Part shown: piece by piece, positions 16,489 through 23,678 of the stretch | How positions within the stretch are numbered: position 1 is the first letter of the stretch | Layout: each line of letters starts with the position of its first letter | NCBI GenBank assembly: GCA_964449325.1 | Contig: CAYUYJ010000001.1 | Location: 248,001-312,000 of the forward strand | Origin: RGIG3002 sp964449325 | Lineage (GTDB): Bacteria > Bacillota > Clostridia > Lachnospirales > Lachnospiraceae | Length of the DNA stretch: 64,000 bases | Direction of reading: 5' to 3' | Notes under the pieces: generated by a model | What the model saw: the letters and a program-made list of their open reading frames with translations, nothing else | Database searches by the model: none | What the model was told of the DNA's origin: nothing | Program-made: the position numbers and the translations under genes

Positions 16489-18744
16489 TTAAATCCTAAA
16501 CTTCGACATAGCGTCCTCCAACGCATGTACTCTTGCTGCAAGATGCTCGGCCTTCTCTGTCAGCTTAGCAATCATATGTACCTGTTCGCTTAAAGTAGCC
16601 GTTACTTCTTCTGTTGCTGCGGCTGCCTGCTCGGAAACTGCGGAAATATTTCGGATAGAATCCTCTACTTCATCCTTTTCCTCACCAATTCCTTTCATGC
16701 TGGCTGCCATCTGCTGTAAGCCGGTAACAAGTTCATCAACACAGTGGTTAATCGATGCAAACACGGTAATAGTTTCTTCCAGTGAATCTGCCTGTTTATA
16801 AATATATTCCTCTGTTTTCTGTGCAGAATCTGTTGTCTGTTTCGTTGTGGTACGGATATTGGCAACAATACCTTTAATCTGCTTACCTGCCTGCATGGAC
16901 TGGTCAGCAAGCTTTCGAATTTCATCAGCCACAACAGAGAACCCTCTTCCGTTCTCTCCTGCTCTTGCCGCCTCAATAGAAGCATTTAAGGACAAGAGAT
17001 TTGTCTGCTCGGCAATTTCATTGATAACATTAATAATTTTCTCAATCTCATCCGACTGGGTTTTTACATTAATGATATCCTGGCCAAGTTCCTTTGTCAG
17101 ACGAACTGTTGTCTCAGACTGTTTATTCAAATCTTCGATAATGACTTTACCACGATTTACGGCGTCTATTGCCTTATCTGCCACACCGCCCATATTTTCC
17201 GCCTGATCGCATACAGTAACAATCTGCTCTGAGAACTCCGACATCTTACGATTACAGTTCTCGGTTTCTTCTGCCTGCGATACCACACCTCTGGACACTT
17301 CATCCACGGCATTGGAAATATCCTTCATCGAAGTATTAATGGTATCCGCAGTCTGTGCCACACCACCGGAAAGGTCATTAACTTCCTTGCCAAAGCCATG
17401 CACATCAGACATAATACCTCTTACACCCGTCAACATATGATTCAGACTGTCGTTCAACAAACGGAACTCATCTTTTCTCTTCGTTGCAAATTGAATGGTC
17501 AAATCACCTTCCGCTACCTTATCCAGCGAACGTACAGTACCTTTTAATGTCTTACTGATACTGATTGCTATTACACTTCCTACAAGCATTGCCGCAAGTG
17601 CTGCCAAAATGACCAGAACAACTGTCATATTACGGATTGCCTGTGCTTCCTCCATAATATTTTCATACGGTATCAGACCGCAAATCATAATTCCCGTTTT
17701 TCCTACCGGTGCATATACATAAAGATATTTTTTACCGTTACTGCGTACTTCTACGCTTCCCGCTTCTTCTGCCTCCAATGACTGTTGATAGAAATCTGTT
17801 CCGTTGAAGACCATTTCTTCTACGCTCTGCTGTACAACACTCTGCCCATCTTCTGCAACGACTTCCTGCACAGTAATTTCTCTTCCGTCCGGAGTAACAA
17901 TGGCTTTATAACTGTTCTCGCCAAAACTCATACTGTCCAATGCGTTTTGTATCGTCTCCATATCAATATCCATGAGCAGCAGTGCATTAGCCCGAAGGAA
18001 TCTCTGATAAAATACAAGACCATAACCTGATGCATCCTGATTCTGCACTTCATCCAGATAAGAGTGTCTTCCCATCCATTTATTTCTTATCGTTCCCGAA
18101 GTCAGATAAACACCGTCCTCAGACTCTATCAGCTTTGTATAAGCGTCTGCCGGAAGTGTCCTTCCCATGGAAGTTACCTGCGTACCTTTCTCTGCCACAA
18201 TATTATAATCACTGATATAGCTTACGCTTGCCGACATATGAATCAAATTCTGTCTCAAATTTCTAAACAAATCCAAAGCTTTGGAACTTCCGTTATCATA
18301 ATACAATTCATAATAAGAAGATGTATCCGAATCCATTACGATTTCCGTCGCTTTTGCGGATACCGTTTCACAAAGCAGATTAAAATACATACTTTCTGCC
18401 GAAATTGCACTAATCGATGAGTCCTTGCACTGTTCGATAATTGTTTTTGATGCCTTCTGATAAGAAACCACACCAAGGATAATAATGAAAATTACCGGAA
18501 CAAGAAATGCCCCGACAAGTACCGTCTGAATCTTTTGGGACTTCATGATTTTCCGCGTTTCCTTTACTTCCCGACCCGCTTTTTTCATGTCTTCTTCCGC
18601 TTTTTTTACATTCCGCTTCACCTTGTCGGTTTTTGTCTTTGCGGCCTTTTTTACCTTTTTCACCTTCTCTTCTTTTCCGTTATCTGTCTCTGTACCGGCC
18701 TTTTTCTTCCTGCTAAAATTAAGTTTCTGTTGTGTTTTTGCCAT
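16489..18744 (-). CDS. Methyl-accepting chemotaxis protein with extracellular Cache-type sensor
   Basis: Transmembrane chemoreceptor, 751 aa. Order: a very basic cytoplasmic N-terminal extension of about 75 residues (many KK, KAAKTKTDKVKR type runs), TM1 (about 78-100, VLVGAFLVPVIFIIILGVV), an extracellular dCache-like sensor of about 265 residues, TM2 (about 375-395, VVLVILAALAAMLVGSVIA), HAMP, then the long signalling coiled coil. The hairpin tip reads INEIAEQTNLLSLNASIEAA and RGFSVVADEIRKLAD. The start at 18744 is chosen for its AGGAGG site; an upstream in-frame ATG (18765) lacks one. Context suggests sensing of a manno-oligosaccharide or a binding protein. A cre-like palindrome lies 57 bp upstream. 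The ligand is inference. Confidence 0.93.
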   Translation of the reverse strand: MAKTQQKLNFSRKKKAGTETDNGKEEKVKKVKKAAKTKTDKVKRNVKKAEEDMKKAGREVKETRKIMKSQKIQTVLVGAFLVPVIFIIILGVVSYQKASKTIIEQCKDSSISAISAESMYFNLLCETVSAKATEIVMDSDTSSYYELYYDNGSSKALDLFRNLRQNLIHMSASVSYISDYNIVAEKGTQVTSMGRTLPADAYTKLIESEDGVYLTSGTIRNKWMGRHSYLDEVQNQDASGYGLVFYQRFLRANALLLMDIDMETIQNALDSMSFGENSYKAIVTPDGREITVQEVVAEDGQSVVQQSVEEMVFNGTDFYQQSLEAEEAGSVEVRSNGKKYLYVYAPVGKTGIMICGLIPYENIMEEAQAIRNMTVVLVILAALAAMLVGSVIAISISKTLKGTVRSLDKVAEGDLTIQFATKRKDEFRLLNDSLNHMLTGVRGIMSDVHGFGKEVNDLSGGVAQTADTINTSMKDISNAVDEVSRGVVSQAEETENCNRKMSEFSEQIVTVCDQAENMGGVADKAIDAVNRGKVIIEDLNKQSETTVRLTKELGQDIINVKTQSDEIEKIINVINEIAEQTNLLSLNASIEAARAGENGRGFSVVADEIRKLADQSMQAGKQIKGIVANIRTTTKQTTDSAQKTEEYIYKQADSLEETITVFASINHCVDELVTGLQQMAASMKGIGEEKDEVEDSIRNISAVSEQAAAATEEVTATLSEQVHMIAKLTEKAEHLAARVHALEDAMSKFRI

Positions 18745-18800
18745 TTTTAACCCTCCTGAGTACATCTACACCACGCAAACACTTCCAGACCCCCAATTTC

Positions 18801-18814
18801 TGAAAGCGCTTTCA
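18801..18814 (-). promoter_or_regulatory. Catabolite-responsive element (cre) upstream of the chemoreceptor
   Basis: TGAAAGCGCTTTCA, a perfect 14-bp palindrome that fits the CcpA cre consensus TGWNANCGNTNWCA at every fixed position. It lies between the esterase stop (18821) and the chemoreceptor start (18744). Either it controls an internal promoter or it acts as a roadblock between the two genes. Confidence 0.8.
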
Positions 18815-18820
18815 AATTCT

Positions 18821-19936
18821 TTAGAAGGCGCCTATTACAGATACTAAATAGAATGGTACTGCGTCATCCTCATGACTTTCTGTGATTTTAATTTCAACCT
18901 TATGCTTTTTATGCTCCAAATTTGTTGCCACGGTCGTAATGTAAAGACAATCTCCCCAGTCTTCCTCAAAATTACCGTCCAGAACAACTGCATTTTCTTC
19001 CTTGTCATCTACAACTGCAACAGCAATCGGCGTTGGCTTTTTCACAGATTTTCTATATTGTACTGCAATGCTCGTTCCTTCTACATATAGAATTATTTTA
19101 TCATCTTTACGCTCTGCCGTCCAACCTTTTCGGAAAATTTCGGTAATTTTTTCCTGTTTTACTTTATCTTCTACAAAATCAGAGCTCACAACTTCCGTAT
19201 TATCATTTTGGTAACGTGTGGAATTTTCAAACCCATTAGGCGTAAATGGTTTCGGAAATTCCTTTTCAGCTTCCTCTGTCTGCTCTACATTCTCATATAC
19301 ACTTTCCAAAAAACAGGTAATCACCTGTGCTACAAGAGCATGCCCTTTGTCATTCGGATGAAGATCATCGGGAGTAATATCACGATTTTCTAATTCTCCT
19401 CTTTCCAATAACGGATAAATCGTTTCTTTCATGCTGACACACGGAATGTCATAATGTTTCCCAATCTTTAAATGTTGTTCCTGTGCATTTAATCCGGTAT
19501 CATAACATACATTATGTACAATCAGAACTGCCGGCTTTTCATCATTTCCATATATCTTTCTGATAAGCCCTTCATAGGTTTCCAGAAAAAATTCGTTGTT
19601 GTCATCATTTACGCTGAATTCTACTATCACAAAATCCGGTTTATAACGGAGTAGATCCGCCTCTGCTCTCGCCACTCCAAATTGGGACGTAGTACCTCCG
19701 ATTCCGGCATTCAAATAAACAAACTCCGCATTCGGGAATGTTTGTTTCCACCATGAATACACCAGATATGCATAGCAGGTTTCCGGTGTACTTGACAAAG
19801 ACCCCTGCGTAATGGATCCCCCCAGGAATCCAAGCGTCAGCTTTTCTCCTGCCGTTGCACGTTTCATTACCTGTTTGATTCTGTTTTGATTTCCTCTGTT
19901 TACAATTCCCTTTTCAGGTTGTAAATTGATAGACAT
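18821..19936 (-). CDS. SGNH/GDSL-type esterase with C-terminal beta domain (CE17-like candidate)
   Basis: 371 aa, no signal peptide, so probably cytosolic. Residues 1 to about 215 are an SGNH hydrolase: block I LGFLGGSITQGS with nucleophile S41, block II NAGIGGTTS, block III VNDD, block V D190-x-x-H193 (PDDLHPND). Residues about 240-371 look like a beta-sandwich, possibly a CBM. The two-domain plan and the position among mannan genes recall the acetyl-mannan esterase CE17 of Roseburia, which has an SGNH domain plus a CBM35; assignment needs alignment. It would deacetylate imported manno-oligosaccharides. GGAGA precedes the start. Upstream is a strong terminator, so its promoter is unclear. 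Confidence 0.8.
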   Translation of the reverse strand: MSINLQPEKGIVNRGNQNRIKQVMKRATAGEKLTLGFLGGSITQGSLSSTPETCYAYLVYSWWKQTFPNAEFVYLNAGIGGTTSQFGVARAEADLLRYKPDFVIVEFSVNDDNNEFFLETYEGLIRKIYGNDEKPAVLIVHNVCYDTGLNAQEQHLKIGKHYDIPCVSMKETIYPLLERGELENRDITPDDLHPNDKGHALVAQVITCFLESVYENVEQTEEAEKEFPKPFTPNGFENSTRYQNDNTEVVSSDFVEDKVKQEKITEIFRKGWTAERKDDKIILYVEGTSIAVQYRKSVKKPTPIAVAVVDDKEENAVVLDGNFEEDWGDCLYITTVATNLEHKKHKVEIKITESHEDDAVPFYLVSVIGAF

Positions 19937-19973
19937 CTGCTGTCTCCTTTCTCTTTTTTACTCGAAATTTTAG

Positions 19974-20008
19974 AAAAACTTAGGCAACGCTTTATTGCCT
20001 AAGTTTTT
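19974..20008. terminator. Strong terminator between GH130_2 and the esterase
   Basis: Perfect 14-bp stem AAAAACTTAGGCAA (19974-19987) and its complement (19995-20008), 7-nt loop, A/T-run ends on both strands. Acts after the GH130_2 gene on the minus strand. Confidence 0.9.
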
Positions 20009-20011
20009 CAG

Positions 20012-20070
20012 ACACGAAACTCAGAACAACTTAGGCAGCGTATTTTTCTGCCTTAGATGCCTTTTCGTGT
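20012..20070. repeat. Second, related hairpin next to the terminator
   Basis: TAGGCAG and CTGCCTTA pair around a 9-nt loop (about 20032-20055), enclosed by an outer pair ACACGAAA (20012-20019) / TTTCGTGT (20063-20070). Its core ACTTAGGCAGCG resembles ACTTAGGCAACG of the first hairpin, so it looks like a diverged tandem copy. Confidence 0.6.
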
Positions 20071-20072
20071 TG

Positions 20073-21095
20073 TTAACGTCTTCCGATTTCCGTATCGGTT
20101 GTAGTTACTACGCTGTTGGATTTGATATAATCCACGATATCTTCCAGCTGTGTAAAGGCAAGCCCCACATAGCTGTCTGCTGCACCATAGTAAATAGCAA
20201 TCTTTCCGCTTTCCGAATCATGAATGGTTGCGCAAGGGAAGCATACATTCGGAACAAATCCTCGTTCTTCATACCACTCTTCCGGTGTTAATAAGAAGTT
20301 CTCGCAACGATATTTCACGATGGACGGATTATCAATATCCAGAATTGCTCCACCGATGGAATATACATAACCGTTACAGGTTCCACTTACACCGTGATAG
20401 AACAGTAACCAACCCTCGGTTGTCTCAATCGGAGCTGCACCGCCGCCGATTTTCAAGGACTCCCACCATTCATTTCCGCGTCCCATAACATGTCTGTGTT
20501 TGCCCCAGTATACAAGGTCCGGACTTTCGCTGATGAAAATATCACCAAACGGTGTATGACCGCTGTCGGAAGGACGGCTTAACATACAGAAGTTTCCGTT
20601 GATTTTTCTCGGGAATAATACAGCGTTTCTGTTAAACGGAAGGAACGGATTTTCCACACGTACAAAGGTCTTGAAATCAGTTGTCTTTGCCATACCGATT
20701 GCTGCTCCGTAAAAATCCTGACACCAAATGATATAGTAGGTATCTTCCACTTTTACAAGACGGGGATCATATGCATAAAGCGGCATAAACTCTTTTCCTT
20801 CTTCATCCACAAAGGGAATTTTATTTTCATCAAAGTTCCAATGAATGGCATCCTTACTTCTTCCCATGTAGATATAAGGAATACCGTTTGTCTGCTCGCC
20901 ACGGAATACTCCGATAAATTCATCTTCGTACGGCATTACTGCACTGTTAAAAATTCTTGCAACGCCTTTTAACGGATTTCTGCCGATAATCGGATTTTCT
21001 GTATATCTCCAAATCGGTGCATCCTTCAGACCTTCCGGTCTTTCCTGCCAGGGTACATTTTTCACTACCGGACTAATCATTTTTACTTTACTCAT
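20073..21095 (-). CDS. GH130_2 beta-1,4-mannooligosaccharide phosphorylase
   Basis: Inverting phosphorylase of about 340 aa, cytosolic. It releases alpha-mannose 1-phosphate from the non-reducing end of beta-1,4-manno-oligosaccharides. The five-bladed propeller sequence contains RYTENPIIGRNP, IFNSAV, VFRGEQTNG, the catalytic-Asp motif AYDPRLV, and GGGAAPIETTEGWLLFYHGV. Length and the short C-terminus match the RaMP2-type subfamily GH130_2 and differ from the longer GH130_1 in this window. The start at 21095 is set by a GAGGAGGAA site; an in-frame ATG at 21119 is unlikely. It follows the LacI gene by about 28 bp, so the two are co-transcribed. Confidence 0.92.
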   Translation of the reverse strand: MSKVKMISPVVKNVPWQERPEGLKDAPIWRYTENPIIGRNPLKGVARIFNSAVMPYEDEFIGVFRGEQTNGIPYIYMGRSKDAIHWNFDENKIPFVDEEGKEFMPLYAYDPRLVKVEDTYYIIWCQDFYGAAIGMAKTTDFKTFVRVENPFLPFNRNAVLFPRKINGNFCMLSRPSDSGHTPFGDIFISESPDLVYWGKHRHVMGRGNEWWESLKIGGGAAPIETTEGWLLFYHGVSGTCNGYVYSIGGAILDIDNPSIVKYRCENFLLTPEEWYEERGFVPNVCFPCATIHDSESGKIAIYYGAADSYVGLAFTQLEDIVDYIKSNSVVTTTDTEIGRR

Positions 21096-21123
21096 TTTCT
21101 TCCTCCTCGCCGCTTTCACGGTC

Positions 21124-22149
21124 TCATTTTTCTTCTTTATTCATTTTTCTGGCTACGGAATCTCTGATAATCAGCTTTCCGCTAATCACTTTCCTGCATT
21201 TTTCTTCACATCTGCCTTCGATATGTTCAATCAAAAGCTCTACTGCATTTTCTGTCATGGCATCCATATTTACCTCAACAGTTGTCAGCTTCGGTGAAGC
21301 AAAACCGGCAAGCGTATAATTATCAAATCCTACTACGGAAATATCCTCCGGTACGCGATAGCCCTTCTGTTTCAACTTTTCCATTAAAATATAGGCAATG
21401 TCATCACAATTGCACACAAAGGCTGTCGGCATATCCTTCGGAAGCTGTAATTCGATGAATAATTCATCTTCTCCGCGGTCAGGAATCAGATAATCCTTCC
21501 TGATTTCCAGTCCGTTCTCTAAAAGAGAACGGCAATAACCAAGATATCTATCTAAAATGCTTGATGTAGCATAGATATTCCCCACAAACGCAATTTTTTT
21601 ATGTCCCATTTCCACTACATAATTTGTTACTTGATAGGAGCCATAAACATTATCCGTTATAACCGAATTTTCCTGCTCATTCTTTTCATAAAAATCGAGA
21701 TATACTAACGGGATTCCGGTTTTTCTAACCAAGGTCAGGTAATCACTGTCAAGCTGACCTAATACAATAATTCCATCTACTTTTCTATCTGCTGCAATAT
21801 TCGGCAGAATTTTCTTTTGGCGCATAGCCGGTGTAATCAGTTCCATAATGCCGGAGTGCTTTCTCGTTGAAAGATACATCACCACACTCTGGTACATTTT
21901 AAAATAGAACGGGTAAATCCCTTCTCCCATATAGTTGGAAGCAATAATGATTCCAATATTGTAATTCTTTTCCGTTCTTTCTTTTTCGGAAGGAGAAGCA
22001 TAACTGTAACCCATTTGCGATGCAAGCCGCTTTATGTTTTCTCTGAGTTCATTGCCGACTCCGTCTTTATCCGCCAATGCCTTCGAAACAGTTACGGTAC
22101 TGACTGACAGCCGTCCGGCAATATCCTTCATTGTTACCTTCTTGCCCAC
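21124..22149 (-). CDS. LacI-family transcriptional regulator (mannan locus regulator 1)
   Basis: 341 aa. N-terminal LacI helix-turn-helix (VTMKDIAGRLSVSTVTVSKA) and hinge, then a periplasmic-binding-protein-type effector domain with VDGIIVLGQLD, GHKKIAFVG and PEDISVVGFDNY. The recognition-helix region is nearly identical to that of the second LacI protein at 46851-47882, so they may bind similar operators. The start appears to be GTG (22149) with GGAGGAG 9 nt upstream; an ATG six codons later is possible. It has its own promoter and precedes GH130_2. Likely effector: a manno-oligosaccharide or product (inference). Confidence 0.93.
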   Translation of the reverse strand: MGKKVTMKDIAGRLSVSTVTVSKALADKDGVGNELRENIKRLASQMGYSYASPSEKERTEKNYNIGIIIASNYMGEGIYPFYFKMYQSVVMYLSTRKHSGIMELITPAMRQKKILPNIAADRKVDGIIVLGQLDSDYLTLVRKTGIPLVYLDFYEKNEQENSVITDNVYGSYQVTNYVVEMGHKKIAFVGNIYATSSILDRYLGYCRSLLENGLEIRKDYLIPDRGEDELFIELQLPKDMPTAFVCNCDDIAYILMEKLKQKGYRVPEDISVVGFDNYTLAGFASPKLTTVEVNMDAMTENAVELLIEHIEGRCEEKCRKVISGKLIIRDSVARKMNKEEK

Positions 22150-22173
22150 AGTATCGCTCCTCCTTCCTAACTT

Positions 22174-22202
22174 ATTTTAACATCTTTTAGTTATTTTGTC
22201 AT
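22174..22202 (-). promoter_or_regulatory. Promoter of the LacI-GH130_2 unit
   Basis: Minus strand ATGACA (22202-22197), 17-bp spacer, TAAAAT (22179-22174), one mismatch in each box. Two 12-nt direct repeats lie immediately upstream. Confidence 0.7.
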
Positions 22203-22205
22203 TAT

Positions 22206-22251
22206 TTTTTAGCTAATTAGTTAATTTTCTTTTTAATTCTTTTTAGCTAAT
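22206..22251. repeat. Pair of 12-nt direct repeats upstream of the LacI promoter
   Basis: TTTTTAGCTAAT occurs at 22206-22217 and 22240-22251, 34 bp apart (about three helical turns), with a related TTAGTTAA between. Placed just above the -35 box, so a candidate regulator site; the AT-rich context lowers confidence. Confidence 0.4.
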
Positions 22252-22257
22252 ATTATT

Positions 22258-23658
22258 TTATTTAAAGAATGCATCCAGCCCGCTCTGGAACTCCTGTTTT
22301 GCTGTTTCCTGTAACTGTGCAGGAGTTACTTCGCCTGCAAGCATACCGATTACGTTGAAGTTTTCTACTGTAATGGAACCCCAAATATCAAACTGTTCTC
22401 TTTCACCCATCTCTAACAGGTAGTTGTAGTTTCTCTCGCTAACCATCTGGTTTTCAAACCATTCTGTATCATCGCGAAGTTCGGTATCACCTTTATACCA
22501 GTTAGTCCACTCTTCAAATACTTTGTATACAAAATCAGCATCTTCAATACCGTTTGCAATCATATACGCATTACCGCTTGTCATAACGCCTTTATTTGTT
22601 GCCGGATCACCGCTCGGTCCTGTAGGCCACGGAACAACACCAAGTTCAAAGTTCAATTCATCCGGTGTAATCGTCCAAGCAGGAGCGATAAAGAAGCAAA
22701 TCTGACCGTCTTTGTAGCAGCTGTTGTTAATATCCCAATCGGATTCATCCCACGGTCTTGCACATTTGTCTACATTGTATAAGGTATTCATGAAGTCAAG
22801 AACTTCACCGGTTTCCGGGCTGCTTAAGGTTTCTGTCGGACCTGCTGCAATAGATGCACCATTAGACATTAACAGCTGATTTAACATATTGGTCCACCAA
22901 CCGCCGTAGCCGTAAACATCAGTAACACCGTCACCATCGGTATCCTGTGTCAAAGCAACACAGTACTCTTCAAACTTATCCCATGTCCACTCGCCTCTGT
23001 CATATAAGTCCTGAGGATTCTCCAGACCGGCTGCCTTAATCATATCCATATTGAAACCAAGCGGATAACCTCCAAGCTGGTTAGAAGCATCTGCTGCCTT
23101 GAATAAATAAGTTTTATCTGTTCCGATATCAACTTTTTTAAATATCTCCTGATTTGTAAGAACATCAGAATCTGCCGGAATCACATCCTCAAGAGAAGCT
23201 GCATAGCCATTAAATGCTGCCGGAACACCGAACTGCATATCTACTTCATAAATATCACAGTCAGGCTGACCTGCCATAATGGAAGTATTGATAGATTCAA
23301 TTGTTCCATCCCATGTTAAGTTTACAAAATGGATCTCAACATTATATTTCTCTTCAATTTCACGAATGTTGTCAAGCTGCATCTGTGCATTCTCCACATT
23401 CGTTACACTGGGGTTATCATCAATACTTGTGTGGTCCGAAGTATAATAATGGTCATACCATGTACCGATTTTGATAATTCTCTTCTCACCACTTGCTACC
23501 GGAGTTTCCTCTGCTTTACTTTCCTCTGCCGGTGTGCTTTCCGTTGCCGTAGTATCATTTCCTGTGTTGGAAGAAGTCTCTTCCTTGCCGCCGCATGCCG
23601 TCATGCTAAGTACCATGGCAGCACTCAGACTAAGTGCTAAAAATTTGCGTAATTTCAT
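22258..23658 (-). CDS. ABC transporter sugar-binding lipoprotein (set 1)
   Basis: 466 aa. Lipoprotein signal peptide with lipobox LSMTAC (Cys22), then a Ser/Thr/Glu-rich linker and a family 1 extracellular solute-binding fold (INTSIMAGQPDCDIYEVDMQ, FNMDMIKAAGLENPQDLYD, WTWDKFEEYC). A DTDGDGVTDVYGYG stretch, typical of gut Clostridia sugar binders, is present. It would capture oligosaccharides at the outer face of the membrane for the permeases at 25569-27462. It is the last gene of the long minus-strand operon, 20 bp after the repeat lipoprotein. Ligand inferred as manno-oligosaccharide from context. Confidence 0.9.
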   Translation of the reverse strand: MKLRKFLALSLSAAMVLSMTACGGKEETSSNTGNDTTATESTPAEESKAEETPVASGEKRIIKIGTWYDHYYTSDHTSIDDNPSVTNVENAQMQLDNIREIEEKYNVEIHFVNLTWDGTIESINTSIMAGQPDCDIYEVDMQFGVPAAFNGYAASLEDVIPADSDVLTNQEIFKKVDIGTDKTYLFKAADASNQLGGYPLGFNMDMIKAAGLENPQDLYDRGEWTWDKFEEYCVALTQDTDGDGVTDVYGYGGWWTNMLNQLLMSNGASIAAGPTETLSSPETGEVLDFMNTLYNVDKCARPWDESDWDINNSCYKDGQICFFIAPAWTITPDELNFELGVVPWPTGPSGDPATNKGVMTSGNAYMIANGIEDADFVYKVFEEWTNWYKGDTELRDDTEWFENQMVSERNYNYLLEMGEREQFDIWGSITVENFNVIGMLAGEVTPAQLQETAKQEFQSGLDAFFK

Positions 23659-23678
23659 ATTTTATATCCTCCTTTTCT

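Noticed and set aside
16209..16499. Plus-strand frames opposite the start of the GH1-ManA gene and the chemoreceptor end
   Set aside because: Antisense to conserved coding sequence and to a hairpin region; no promoter or ribosome site.
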